A stretch of DNA of 33,201 bases from an uncultured Muribaculaceae bacterium (GCA_944321905.1 CALUNI010000014.1:1-33201); one strand, 5' to 3'; positions 8,203 to 17,367 are shown, counted from the first letter of the stretch. Translations and numbers: made by a program. Notes: generated from the letters alone by a model not told the origin.

Positions 8203-9927
8203 ATGGTAAATTACGATAATGCCTTGAAGCCGGGAACGGTGTTGCAAGGGGTGGAACATAGCTACCGCATCAAGCAGGTGTTGGGGCAAGGGTCGTTTGG
8301 AATCACTTATTTGGCCTATACAAGTGTGTCGGTATGCGGACAGTTGGGCAAGGTCAAGACAGAGATTCCTGTGGCGATAAAAGAATTTTTCATGCACGAT
8401 GTCAATGGCCGGGAAGGAACTATGGTCACTCTCGGCAGCAAAGGTGGGTTGTTTGGAGATTATCGTCGCAAGTTTACGCATGAGGCGCGCAATCTTGGAC
8501 GGCTGCAGCATCCGGGCATAGTGCAAGTAATAGAGATATTCGAAGCCAACGGCACGAGTTACTTCTCGATGGAATATTGCGAGGGCGGCAGCCTTGATGC
8601 CCTTATAGCCAGGCAGGGCTGTATTAGGGAGTCGGAAGCCATTCGATTATTCGGCCAGATAGCATCTGCGTTGACCTACATGCACTCTCAAGGTATGTTG
8701 CATCTTGACGTGAAGCCCGGGAATATCATGCTCCGTGGCGATGGCGAGGCCGTGCTTATAGATTTTGGGCTGTCGAAACAGTATGACGAGAATGGAGAAC
8801 CTGAATCGAGTACTACAATCAGATGCGGAACTCCCAGATATGCTCCCTTCGAACAGGTAAACTATCAAGAGCGCAAAGGGAAGTTTCCGGTGACGATGGA
8901 TGTTTATGCTCTTGGTGCAACGCTTTACAAGATGCTTACCGGTGAGGTTCCGCCTTTCCCGGCGGAATTACTTGACGGTTTCCCCGAGCAGTCGTTGCGC
9001 AGCCACGGCATAAGCGACCACACTATAGCCTGCATACGCCGTGCGATGAGTCCGCGGGTGGCCGACCGCTACCAGTCGGTGCCTGACTTTGCCTCCGCCC
9101 TGCAAGACGATGCCACGGTCGTAGAGGATGTCAAACCGCCCAAACCGCCTGTGTATGTCGAACCAAAGCAGCAACCAAGATCTCCTGCGGTGGAAATGCA
9201 GCCTAATGTAGATATAAGTCAAGATGACGAATCTAAATCTAAGAAATGGCTTTGGTTATTGCTGAAAGTAGCGGTTGCTGTCGTTGTTGTCGTGCTGATG
9301 ACCATGTTGTTTAAACGAGGATCGAATGTTGAGCCGCCTGCTGTGCAGACTCCGCAGAATATAATCAGACAACCAGAAAGCGGAGCAGTGTTACCACCTT
9401 TGGATGAGGCTTCTCTCAATTCCGACGATACCATTGCGGTGTCTTATTCATCAAGGATAGAGTCTGAAGAACAAGCAGAGCCTAAACCTCAATCGGGACC
9501 CAAAAAACCTCAAAAAGAAGTAAAACCAGAAGGGCGGAATAATGGCGGTAATGTATCGCGTGCGTTTCAGCATAATAACGAAAGCGAAAATAATATGCCA
9601 CAAAACCCCGAACAGGTATATACTGCCGTAGAGCAGATGCCGGCATTCCCGGGCGGTGATGCTGCATTGATGCAATATATTTCTACCCACATCAATTACC
9701 CGCCGATGGCTATGGAAAACAACATACAAGGGCGCGTAATCGTTCAATTCGTTGTTACCAAAACGGGTAAGGTGGGAGATGTTAAAGTTGTGCGTGGCGT
9801 TGACTGCGAACTCGACAAAGAAGCTGTCCGTGTGATAAAGTCGCTTCCCGACTTTATTCCCGGGCGCATGAATGGGCAGGCAGTGAGCGTATGGTACACC
9901 TTGCCTGTCACGTTTAGGTTGCAGTGA
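8203..9927 (+). CDS. Transmembrane Ser/Thr protein kinase fused to a TonB C-terminal domain
   Basis: This 574-residue protein joins two normally separate modules. Residues about 21-300 are a Hanks-type kinase: glycine loop GQGSFG (28-33), VAIK Lys60, HEA Glu94, catalytic loop HLDVKPGN with Asp169, IDFG (Asp187), and the activation segment CGTPRYAPFEQ. The loop reads HLD rather than HRD, so it is a non-RD kinase. A Pro/Lys-rich linker leads to one transmembrane helix (about 349-370). An extracytoplasmic stretch rich in Pro, Gln and Lys follows, then a TonB C-terminal fold (about 477-574) with PAFPGGDAALMQYI, GRVIVQFVV and a terminal VWYTLPVTFRLQ. The kinase faces the cytoplasm and the TonB domain the periplasm. 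Known family roles are phosphorylation and energy transduction to outer-membrane receptors; a signalling link between them is inference. No ExbB/ExbD genes are nearby. Confidence 0.9.
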   Translation: MVNYDNALKPGTVLQGVEHSYRIKQVLGQGSFGITYLAYTSVSVCGQLGKVKTEIPVAIKEFFMHDVNGREGTMVTLGSKGGLFGDYRRKFTHEARNLGRLQHPGIVQVIEIFEANGTSYFSMEYCEGGSLDALIARQGCIRESEAIRLFGQIASALTYMHSQGMLHLDVKPGNIMLRGDGEAVLIDFGLSKQYDENGEPESSTTIRCGTPRYAPFEQVNYQERKGKFPVTMDVYALGATLYKMLTGEVPPFPAELLDGFPEQSLRSHGISDHTIACIRRAMSPRVADRYQSVPDFASALQDDATVVEDVKPPKPPVYVEPKQQPRSPAVEMQPNVDISQDDESKSKKWLWLLLKVAVAVVVVVLMTMLFKRGSNVEPPAVQTPQNIIRQPESGAVLPPLDEASLNSDDTIAVSYSSRIESEEQAEPKPQSGPKKPQKEVKPEGRNNGGNVSRAFQHNNESENNMPQNPEQVYTAVEQMPAFPGGDAALMQYISTHINYPPMAMENNIQGRVIVQFVVTKTGKVGDVKVVRGVDCELDKEAVRVIKSLPDFIPGRMNGQAVSVWYTLPVTFRLQ

Positions 9928-9953
9928 GAGTTTTTGCTTAAGAGATTATCGTA

Positions 9954-10526
9954 TTATTGCAGCCGGGCTGCGAGTTGCTCGATTGTCGTGGGCAGGGCTT
10001 CGTATTCGAGGGCGTGTACCCGCTCGGCAAGCGTCTCGGGCGTGTCGCCGGGAAGTACTGGGCAACGGCGTTGGCACAGGATTGCGCCGCCGTCAATCTC
10101 CTCGGTCACATAGTGTATGGTAATGCCGCTTTCTTGGTCACCCGATTCGAGCACTGCCCGGTGTACGTGCATTCCCCACATGCCTTTGCCGCCATGCCTT
10201 GGCAGCAGCGACGGGTGGATGTTGATTATGTTTCCGCCGACGGCATCTATGATTGCCGGTTGCACCACGCTTAGGAATCCGGCAAGTACTATAAGGTGCG
10301 TGTCGAGCCGCTTAAGCTCGTCAACTATTTCAATGGGGTCGTTCCATTGCTCGCGAGTGAATATGCGGCATGGCACGCCATATCGGTTCATGCGGTCGAT
10401 GGCCTTGGCTCGCGGGTTGCCGGTAAACATGGCGGCTACTTTGACTGTGCCACTATCGGCAAAGTGGCGGGCAATGTTCTCGGCGTTTGTACCGTTGCCC
10501 GAGGCGAAAATCACTATATTAATCAT
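9954..10526 (-). CDS. purN: Phosphoribosylglycinamide formyltransferase 1
   Basis: The 190-residue cytoplasmic enzyme transfers a formyl group from 10-formyltetrahydrofolate to glycinamide ribonucleotide, the third step of purine synthesis. The sequence opens IVIFASGNGTNAENIA (phosphate-binding loop). It holds the catalytic triad in NIHPSLLPRHGG (Asn102, His104) and YVTEEIDGGAIL (Asp145), matching E. coli Asn106/His108/Asp144. Length is normal. It lies 28 bases downstream of the ABC exporter gene on the same strand, with no promoter of its own visible, so it is probably co-transcribed. It converges on the kinase gene with a 26-base gap. Confidence 0.95.
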   Translation of the reverse strand: MINIVIFASGNGTNAENIARHFADSGTVKVAAMFTGNPRAKAIDRMNRYGVPCRIFTREQWNDPIEIVDELKRLDTHLIVLAGFLSVVQPAIIDAVGGNIINIHPSLLPRHGGKGMWGMHVHRAVLESGDQESGITIHYVTEEIDGGAILCQRRCPVLPGDTPETLAERVHALEYEALPTTIEQLAARLQ

Positions 10527-10554
10527 TGGTTTAAAGGCTGTTTTACTTGGTTCT

Positions 10555-12381
10555 TTAAAATTTCTGCATATCTACGAGCCGCTTGTAGTAGCCGTTGAGG
10601 GCTATGAGTTGGTCGTGTGTGCCGCGTTCCACTATCTCCCCTTCGTGCATCACGCATATCTGGTCGGCATTGCGTATGGTCGATAGGCGGTGTGCTATGA
10701 CAAGCGTGGTGCGGTCCTTCATCAGCCTGTCGAGGGCTTCCTGTACCGAGCGTTCGCTCTCGGTGTCGAGAGCCGATGTCGCCTCGTCGAGTATGAGTAT
10801 CGGTGGATTCTTCAATATGGCGCGGGCTATGCTTATGCGTTGGCGTTGTCCGCCCGACAGGCGGCAGCCGCGGTCGCCTATGTTGGTGTCGAATCCGTTT
10901 TCCGATTCCATTATGAAGTCATATGCGTTGGCTATGCGTGCTGCTTCTTCCACCTGCTCGCGTGTGGCATTCTCCACGCCAAATGTTATGTTGTTGTAGA
11001 ACGAGTCGTTGAATAGGATTGCCTCTTGATTCACGTTGCCCATCATCGAACGCAGGTCGCGCACTCGCAATTGGCGTATGTCGGTGCCGTTGATGGTAAT
11101 CGAGCCTTCGTTCACATCATAGAAGCGTGGAAGCAGGTCGGCAAGGGTCGATTTGCCCGAACCCGATTGCCCCACTAATGCCACTGTGTGTCCGAACGGG
11201 ATTTCGAGCGACACGTCCTTGACTACCCAGTTTTGTGAATATTTGAAATTCACGTGGTTGTAGCATATCGACGGCTTGTCGGCCGATACCGGCTTCGGGT
11301 CGGCAGGGTCTTTGATGGGGTTTTCGGCTTTGAGTATCTTGTCGATGCGTTCCATAGAGGCCATGCCTCGCTGTATGGAGTAAACAGCCTTCGACAGATC
11401 CTTGGCCGGATTTATAATCGAGTAGAAGATTACCATGTAGTATATAAACTTTGCCGCGCTTATGGTGCTGTCGCCGGCAAGAATCAGCGTTCCGCCAAAC
11501 CATAGGACGATGGCGATGGTGAGAGTGCCAAGCAGCTCGCTCATGGGGTGAGCAAGTTCGTATCGGCGGTTGATGCGGTTGGAGATGTTTACAAACTTTT
11601 CGTTTTCTTGCTTGAAGCGGGATTTCACCTTCTTTTCGGCGTTGAAAGCCTTGACTATTCTCAGCCCGCCAAGTGTTTCCTCGATATTCGACAGAAGCAC
11701 TCCCCACTGGGTCTGCCCTTCGAGCGACTTCCGCTTAAGGCTTTTTCCCACTTTGCCCATCACGTACCCGGCAATCGGCAGCAGAATCAAGACAAACAGT
11801 GTGAGTTGCCAGCTCACTATGACCATCATCGTGAGGCACACGATTATCATGATAGGATTCTTAAACAGCATGTTGATTGACGACGTGATTGAGTTCTCGA
11901 CCTCGGTGACGTCGCCGCTCATGCGAGCCATCACGTCGCCCTTGCGTTCTGTGGAGAAGAAGCCGATGGGCAGCGAAACGATTTTATCGTATATTAGGTT
12001 GCGCATGTCTCGCACGATGCCGGTGCGCAGCGGCACGCTGAAGTATGCGCTCAGGTAGGCGGTGCCGGTCTTGAGCAGCGTCATGAACACGAGTAGCGCC
12101 GCCAATGCCGCCAATGCCGCCGATTGCCCATAGGCGGCGATTATCTCTTGCGTGTAATAGTAAAAATTATTGACCACGACATCGTTCATCGACCCCTCGC
12201 CCCAAGCCATGTATTCATAATGAGCAGGGCTGATGTGGAACAGCATTTCGAGAATGGGTATGATGATTGCAAACGAGAACAGCGTGAGGAATGCCGATAG
12301 TATATTGAAGAATATGTTTAGGGCAAGATATTTCTTGTAAGGCGATATAAAGCGTTTCGCTAAAATGAAGAAATCTTTCAT
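10555..12381 (-). CDS. MsbA-like ABC exporter, fused permease and ATPase
   Basis: The 608-residue half-transporter has a six-helix type IV (exporter) membrane domain in about residues 20-330. Its nucleotide-binding domain has Walker A GQSGSGKS (404-411), Q-loop Gln452, signature LSGGQ (508-512), Walker B ILILDE (528-533), D-loop SALD and H-loop His564. It would work as a homodimer in the inner membrane. MsbA-type members flip lipid A precursors or other lipids, but the same architecture covers drug and peptide exporters, so the substrate is uncertain. A long leader containing a large hairpin precedes it, and purN follows. Confidence 0.9.
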   Translation of the reverse strand: MKDFFILAKRFISPYKKYLALNIFFNILSAFLTLFSFAIIIPILEMLFHISPAHYEYMAWGEGSMNDVVVNNFYYYTQEIIAAYGQSAALAALAALLVFMTLLKTGTAYLSAYFSVPLRTGIVRDMRNLIYDKIVSLPIGFFSTERKGDVMARMSGDVTEVENSITSSINMLFKNPIMIIVCLTMMVIVSWQLTLFVLILLPIAGYVMGKVGKSLKRKSLEGQTQWGVLLSNIEETLGGLRIVKAFNAEKKVKSRFKQENEKFVNISNRINRRYELAHPMSELLGTLTIAIVLWFGGTLILAGDSTISAAKFIYYMVIFYSIINPAKDLSKAVYSIQRGMASMERIDKILKAENPIKDPADPKPVSADKPSICYNHVNFKYSQNWVVKDVSLEIPFGHTVALVGQSGSGKSTLADLLPRFYDVNEGSITINGTDIRQLRVRDLRSMMGNVNQEAILFNDSFYNNITFGVENATREQVEEAARIANAYDFIMESENGFDTNIGDRGCRLSGGQRQRISIARAILKNPPILILDEATSALDTESERSVQEALDRLMKDRTTLVIAHRLSTIRNADQICVMHEGEIVERGTHDQLIALNGYYKRLVDMQKF

Positions 12382-12420
12382 TGTCTTAAAATGCTGGTGA
12401 TTGTCGATAAATAAGAGCAG

Positions 12421-12581
12421 GTTTAAATTTTGCGGAGTTTAAGCATTGTGCCTGCCTATTTTGAGTCTTTTCTCATGCCTCTCTCCATTTTGTATTGCTA
12501 CATAGCGTGTTATGCTCTGTGGCAAACCGGAGGGACGGCATTTGAAACAAATCTCAAAATATGACTGAGCAAAATTTAAAC
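12421..12581 (-). repeat. 161-bp imperfect palindrome (long hairpin) in the ABC exporter leader
   Basis: The ends form a perfect 13-bp inverted repeat, GTTTAAATTTTGC (12421-12433) with GCAAAATTTAAAC (12569-12581). Inward lie TATTTTGAG (12457-12465) with CTCAAAATA (12553-12561), then a partly paired ATGCC...TCTCC / GGAGGGACGGCAT segment. At the apex TGCTACATAGC pairs imperfectly with GCTCTGTGGCA. The 5' arm has about 17 extra bases relative to the 3' arm. It contains no ORF. This element accounts for most of the gene-free stretch 12382-12725; the rest holds a minus-strand promoter candidate and AT-rich sequence before the TonB-dependent-type gene. Confidence 0.7.
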
Positions 12582-12598
12582 AGCTTCTAATGATTTTG

Positions 12599-12629
12599 CA
12601 AAGTTACTACAATTAAACTTTGCCGGAAA
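12599..12629 (-). promoter_or_regulatory. Candidate promoter of the ABC exporter-purN unit
   Basis: On the minus strand TAACTTTG (12606-12599) matches TAnnTTTG exactly. At the -33 position only TTT (12629-12627) is present, at a 20-base spacing. Transcription would begin near 12592, so the whole 161-bp hairpin would be transcribed as a leader of about 210 bases. Confidence 0.4.
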
Positions 12630-12725
12630 CTTTGCATCTAAAAAACTGGAAATTGCATGTTCGATAAGCTTGTTATGGGGTTTGCAATAAGAATTTGTGT
12701 CTATATTTAAGAAAAATATGTTTAA

Positions 12726-15659
12726 ATGAAACGTTTTGGGTTAACGGCGATTTTTGCGTTGTTGTTGATTTTCAGCATTTCGGCTGCGACAATCAGAGGC
12801 ATACTTGTGACAAGTGCCGACCAGTCTCCGCTCGCGGGCGCATCGGTGCGCCTGATGCGCAACAATGCCGACAGCACATTTGTGAAGGCCGCATCGGCCG
12901 GCAGCGACGGCTCGTTCAGCCTTGACGGCGTGACGAGGGGCAAGTACATAGTTAGTTTCTCATTTCTCGGTTATGAGACATCGACGCGTAACGTGGATAT
13001 GAAAGGTTCAAACATCAACCTTGGAAGCATCGCACTTAACGAGAGCAGTATCATGCTGCAAGAGACGACCGTGGTCGGGGTCAAGACCGAGATAGTGGTT
13101 AAAGAAGACACCATAGAGTATAACGCCGATTCTTACCGCACCCAGCCAAATGCCGTAGTCGAGGACTTGCTGAAACGCCTGCCGGGGGTTGAGGTTGACA
13201 GCGAGGGCAAAATAACGGCCAACGGCAAGGAGATAACCAAGATTCTGGTGGATGGAGAAGAATTTTTTTCCGACGACCCAAAGGTGGCCACAAAAAACCT
13301 GCCCGTGAACATGGTTGACAAGTTGCAGGTGATTGACCGCAAGAGTGACCTTGCGAGGCTTACCGGGGTGGACGACGGCGAGGATGAGACTGTCATAAAC
13401 CTGACGGTGAAAAAAGGGATGAAGAACGGGTGGTTTGGAAACTTTACCGGCGGATATGGAACCGACAGCCGATATACGGGTAATTTCATGGTCAACTATT
13501 TCCGCGACAAGAACCAGTTTTCGATACTGGGTAGTGCTAACAATACAAACGAAATGGGGTTTACCGACCGTGGAGCCTCGCGTTTCACCCGGTTTGGGGG
13601 CAACAATGGCATCAGCACCACGCAGTCGATAGGCTTGAACTTTGCTGTGGGGTCGGAAGACAAGTTGCGAATCGGCGGTGACCTGTTTTATTCTCACAGC
13701 GACCGAGACAGCCGCAGCAGCAGCAACAGGCAATACCTTTTTCCCGATTCAACGTCTTATTACGATGCGGCCAGTGCTTCGCGCGACAAGGGGCACAACA
13801 TATCGGGCAACTTCCGATTGAAGTGGGAGATTGACTCCTTTTCCACATTAGAGTTCCGGCCTCGGTTTTCGATAAACTTCAGCGAGTCGGCCAGTTCCGA
13901 CAGTTCGGCCACACGTGCCGGCGATGCAGCACGTTCGCTTGTCAACCGCAGCATAAGCAGCAAGTATAACGATGGCACGAGTTATGAATTTAGTGGCCGT
14001 CTGGTGTTTAACCACAATTTCCGCAGCCATCCCGGGCGCAGCTACAGTGCCAGTCTTAATTACCAGTTCAGCGATGTCAAGGAAGATGGCAGCACCGATA
14101 CCGACAACACTTATTACCTTGTTTCGGGCGAGGATGAGAATATAGACCAAATTTACAATAATCACCAGTGGAGCAACAGCGTGCAGGGACGCTTGACCTG
14201 GACCGAGCCGCTTGGCGACGTGAAAAACGCCCGGTTCTTGACTTTCTCTTATAACGGGCAGTACAGGTTCAACAATGCCGACAAGTATGTCTATGACCTT
14301 GTGGCCGCCATGTCGGAAGAACAAGCTGTAAACTCTACATTATTGTCGATGTTGCGCGATCCGGCGTTCAAGCAGGCTATAATAGAGGAATACGGCAGCT
14401 TGGCATGGACCAATCCCACAATGTTGCGCCAGATAGTGGAGGACGAATTGCAGCCCGAATTGAACGCCGAGCAAAGCAACCGTTTCCGAAACAATTATTT
14501 CAACCAGTCGATACAAGTCGGCTTCAAGCAGGTGAGGGACAGCTACAATCTCGATGTGGGAGCCATGGTGAATTCGTCGATGTCGAGTAGCGAAGACCTT
14601 ATCAATGCCGACCGCAATATTGCCACCAGGTGGGTGTGGAATGTTGCCCCGTATGCCCGCATCCGATTCAAGATGAGCAAGTCGCGCTCGTTGGCATTTG
14701 ATTATCGCGCACGTTCGTCGCAACCGTCTCTCACGCAGTTGCAGCCTGTGGCCGACGTGTCGAACCCGTTGCGCATAGTCGTCGGTAATCCCGACTTGAA
14801 GCCTACTTTCACTCAGCGCGTGAACTTGCGATACAGCGATTTCGACCAAGAGAAGCAGCGCAGCGTCATGGCCATGGCCAACTTCCAATTTGCATCTAAC
14901 AGCATCATCTCGACCACCGACTATGACTCTCAGACCGGCGGGCAAGTGACAACTTATGAAAACGTAAACGGCGTGTGGAATGGTAACCTGATGGGAATGG
15001 TGAGCCTGCCGTTCCGCAACAAGAGCTGGTATTTTTCATCGATGGCGGCGTTGCGTTATTCAAATACGGTGGGTTATAACAACGGCGAGTATAACCGCAG
15101 TGGTTCGTTCTCGGTTAATCTGGCTCCCGGCATTCGCTTCAATACCGATGCCGTGCAGCTTGAACTGCGTCCCAACTATAACGTGCAGGTGACGCATAAT
15201 ACCGTACAGTCGCAAAACGACCGCACCATCCACAGCTATGGCGCGATGTTCAACGGGGCTTATTACACACCGTTCGGGCTTGTGTTCAACACCGATTTGC
15301 GGTATAGCGGGACGCAGGGTTACAGCGCGGGCTATGATACCGACCAATGGCTTTGGAATGCTTCTGTTTCATATCAATTCTTGAAAAACAAGGCGGCTAC
15401 CATTACGGCAACGGTATATGACTTGTTGCATCAACGCCAGAATATTCGTCGCACTATCAATGCAAGCTATATCGAGGATGGAGAGTATAACTCCATAACA
15501 CGGTATGCGATGTTCACGTTTACCTATCGGTTTACCACGTTTGGCAAAGGTGGCAGCAGCGATGAGCCGCCTGTCAACTATGACGGTCGAGGCCCGGGCG
15601 GGCATCGTCGCGGCCCGATGGGACCTCCTCCAGGAGGAATGCGTCGCGGCAGGTTCTAA
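12726..15659 (+). CDS. TonB-dependent receptor-like outer-membrane beta-barrel protein
   Basis: The 977-residue product has a signal peptide (1 to about 20). A carboxypeptidase-regulatory-like domain (about 22-105: TIRGILVTSADQSPLAGASV, GKYIVSFSFLGYE) is followed by a plug-like region (about 120-215: PNAVVEDLLKRLPGVEVDSE, ITKILVDGEEFFSDDPKVA). The remainder is a long barrel. The order matches the Bacteroidota outer-membrane barrel family related to TonB-dependent receptors. The C-terminus after the last strand is a basic Gly/Pro/Arg-rich tail (RGPMGPPPGGMRRGRF), seen in many members of this family. There is no SusD partner, so a glycan-uptake locus is not supported; the ligand is unknown. A weak promoter candidate (TTTG 12681, TATATTTA 12702, 17-base spacing) precedes it, and a strong terminator follows. 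Confidence 0.85.
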   Translation: MKRFGLTAIFALLLIFSISAATIRGILVTSADQSPLAGASVRLMRNNADSTFVKAASAGSDGSFSLDGVTRGKYIVSFSFLGYETSTRNVDMKGSNINLGSIALNESSIMLQETTVVGVKTEIVVKEDTIEYNADSYRTQPNAVVEDLLKRLPGVEVDSEGKITANGKEITKILVDGEEFFSDDPKVATKNLPVNMVDKLQVIDRKSDLARLTGVDDGEDETVINLTVKKGMKNGWFGNFTGGYGTDSRYTGNFMVNYFRDKNQFSILGSANNTNEMGFTDRGASRFTRFGGNNGISTTQSIGLNFAVGSEDKLRIGGDLFYSHSDRDSRSSSNRQYLFPDSTSYYDAASASRDKGHNISGNFRLKWEIDSFSTLEFRPRFSINFSESASSDSSATRAGDAARSLVNRSISSKYNDGTSYEFSGRLVFNHNFRSHPGRSYSASLNYQFSDVKEDGSTDTDNTYYLVSGEDENIDQIYNNHQWSNSVQGRLTWTEPLGDVKNARFLTFSYNGQYRFNNADKYVYDLVAAMSEEQAVNSTLLSMLRDPAFKQAIIEEYGSLAWTNPTMLRQIVEDELQPELNAEQSNRFRNNYFNQSIQVGFKQVRDSYNLDVGAMVNSSMSSSEDLINADRNIATRWVWNVAPYARIRFKMSKSRSLAFDYRARSSQPSLTQLQPVADVSNPLRIVVGNPDLKPTFTQRVNLRYSDFDQEKQRSVMAMANFQFASNSIISTTDYDSQTGGQVTTYENVNGVWNGNLMGMVSLPFRNKSWYFSSMAALRYSNTVGYNNGEYNRSGSFSVNLAPGIRFNTDAVQLELRPNYNVQVTHNTVQSQNDRTIHSYGAMFNGAYYTPFGLVFNTDLRYSGTQGYSAGYDTDQWLWNASVSYQFLKNKAATITATVYDLLHQRQNIRRTINASYIEDGEYNSITRYAMFTFTYRFTTFGKGGSSDEPPVNYDGRGPGGHRRGPMGPPPGGMRRGRF

Positions 15660-15667
15660 GAATTTCG

Positions 15668-15708
15668 GCCCCGGATAAGCGCAGAAACTTATCCGGGGCT
15701 TTGTTTTT
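15668..15708 (+). terminator. Rho-independent terminator after the TonB-dependent-type gene
   Basis: A perfect 12-bp stem (GCCCCGGATAAG 15668-15679 with CTTATCCGGGGC 15688-15699) with an 8-base loop is followed by TTTGTTTTT. Confidence 0.95.
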
Positions 15709-15846
15709 GCATGATTGAGTGGTGAGCAGTGTGTTGCTATGTCAGAGGGGGCGTTTTTTTGGAGATGACTCTATGTTCTAAATATCTTGCGAAAAGTAGA
15801 AAATTAATATATGCAAACGTTGTAATTAAAATATTTGCTATTAAAT

Positions 15847-15877
15847 TTTGATAAAACAAGGCAAATAGATATTTTTG
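15847..15877 (+). promoter_or_regulatory. Bacteroides-type promoter of the ammonium transporter
   Basis: TTTG at 15847-15850, a 19-base spacer and TATTTTTG at 15870-15877 match the consensus. Transcription would start near 15884, so the in-frame TTG at 15835 cannot be the start codon. Confidence 0.75.
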
Positions 15878-15909
15878 CGTCTGAAAAATGTGCAAAAATT
15901 GTTTTTATT

Positions 15910-17346
15910 ATGAAAAGATTTAAGAAAAGATGGCTGATATTGTTCTTGTTGACATTTTGTATCAGTGTTTTAGGTTTATTTGTTTCCGGTTCTACCGCCG
16001 ACTTTAACTTGCCCGACAGCCTCACGCCGCAGCAATATGCTAATATTGCATGGATGATTACGGCAACGATATTCGTGCTGATGATGACTCCCGGTCTTGC
16101 TTTCTTTTATGGCGGCATGGTACGCGCAAAGAATGTGATAAGTACAATGTTGCAAAGCTTTATTGTTATGGGAGTGGTGAGCGTGATTTGGGTTGTCGTG
16201 GGGTTCAGCTTGTCGTTTGGCGACGACATATGTGGGCTTATTGGCAATCCTTCTGATTTTTTCATGTTAAAGGGCGTGGGTGCCGAGAATCTGCTTCCGT
16301 CTTCCGGCGGAGTTGGACTGACGCAGCAAGACCTTGTCGTCACGACTATTCCATTGGCATTGTTTGCATTGTTCCAAATGAAGTTTGCCATCATTACGCC
16401 GTCGCTTATCACTGGGTCGTTTGCCGAACGTGTAAAGTTCTCGGGCTACCTTGTGTTCATGATATTGTGGGTGTTGTTGGTTTACTGTCCGCTTGCGCAT
16501 TGGACATGGCATCCCGAAGGCATTTTTGCCAAGATGCACGTGCATGACTTTGCCGGCGGCATTGTGGTACATGCCGCGTCGGGCGTGGCCGCACTCGTTG
16601 GCGCATTGTTCCTTGGCAAGCGTTCGAGCGAGGATGGGAAGGCTGCCAATATCCCGTTCGTGTTGCTTGGTGCCGCATTGCTGTGGCTCGGGTGGTTTGG
16701 CTTCAATGGTGGGTCGTCGTTGGCCGCCGACGGTGTTGCGGTTTCGGCATTCTTAAATACAAACACGGCTGCCGCAACGGCAATGATTACATGGGTGTTC
16801 CTTGATTGCCTCGTCGGCCGTCGGCCATCGGCCATGGGAGCTGCCATAGGTGCCGTGGTGGGGCTTGTCGCCATTACGCCGAGTGCCGGGTGGGTCACGG
16901 TCGGGCAGAGTATGTTCATCTCTTTTGTGACTACAATTATTTGCAACTTTGCCGTGACCTACAAGGCGAAGAAACACCTTTTTGACGATGCTCTCGACGT
17001 GTTTCCCACGCACGGGCTTGGCGGCATTGTCGGAACCATACTGACCGGCGTGTTCACATATTCGTATTTTTTCCCGAACGGGAGCGACGAAATTTCACAT
17101 TGGCAATTTATGCTGAACCATTTGCTTGCCGTGGCAATGGTTTTTGGATATACGTTCGTAATGAGCTATGCTTTGTATTGGATTACGAATAAGATGGTGC
17201 GTATGCGTGTCTCTGAGCGCAGCGAGCGCATAGGCTTGGATCGCTCACAGCACAATGAAGAATATGGTGCGGAAGTGGCGAATACCGAGATAGCCGAAGA
17301 GATTCCATCAGAGGCTGAGTGGATGAAGTCGGTGTCTGAGAATTGA
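15910..17346 (+). CDS. amt: Ammonium transporter, Amt family
   Basis: The 478-residue inner-membrane channel conducts ammonium/ammonia and works as a trimer. It begins with a signal-like segment (residues 1-30), then has eleven likely helices. Family signatures are PGLAFFYGGMVRAKN (61-75), the twin pore histidines in GGIVVHAASG (His221) and DVFPTHGLGGIVG (His368), and the cytoplasmic tail MRVSERSERIGLDRSQHNEEYG, the conserved region that couples subunits and contacts the PII protein GlnK. No glnK or glutamine synthetase gene is adjacent, which is unusual because amt and glnK are often paired. The ATG at 15910 is fixed by the promoter 33 bases upstream. Confidence 0.95.
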   Translation: MKRFKKRWLILFLLTFCISVLGLFVSGSTADFNLPDSLTPQQYANIAWMITATIFVLMMTPGLAFFYGGMVRAKNVISTMLQSFIVMGVVSVIWVVVGFSLSFGDDICGLIGNPSDFFMLKGVGAENLLPSSGGVGLTQQDLVVTTIPLALFALFQMKFAIITPSLITGSFAERVKFSGYLVFMILWVLLVYCPLAHWTWHPEGIFAKMHVHDFAGGIVVHAASGVAALVGALFLGKRSSEDGKAANIPFVLLGAALLWLGWFGFNGGSSLAADGVAVSAFLNTNTAAATAMITWVFLDCLVGRRPSAMGAAIGAVVGLVAITPSAGWVTVGQSMFISFVTTIICNFAVTYKAKKHLFDDALDVFPTHGLGGIVGTILTGVFTYSYFFPNGSDEISHWQFMLNHLLAVAMVFGYTFVMSYALYWITNKMVRMRVSERSERIGLDRSQHNEEYGAEVANTEIAEEIPSEAEWMKSVSEN

Positions 17347-17347
17347 C

Positions 17348-17367
17348 GCCTATGCTTTCGCATAAGC
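17348..17367 (+). terminator. Weak hairpin after amt
   Basis: GCCTATGC and GCATAAGC form an 8-bp stem with one mismatch around a TTTC loop. There is no T-run after it, so termination is uncertain. Confidence 0.3.

Noticed and set aside
12421-12581. tRNA or known riboswitch in the exporter leader
   Set aside because: It is one long imperfect palindrome; no cloverleaf or recognised riboswitch core was found.
15835-15909. 25-codon upstream extension of amt
   Set aside because: The -33/-7 promoter lies inside it, so it cannot be part of the same transcript's coding region.
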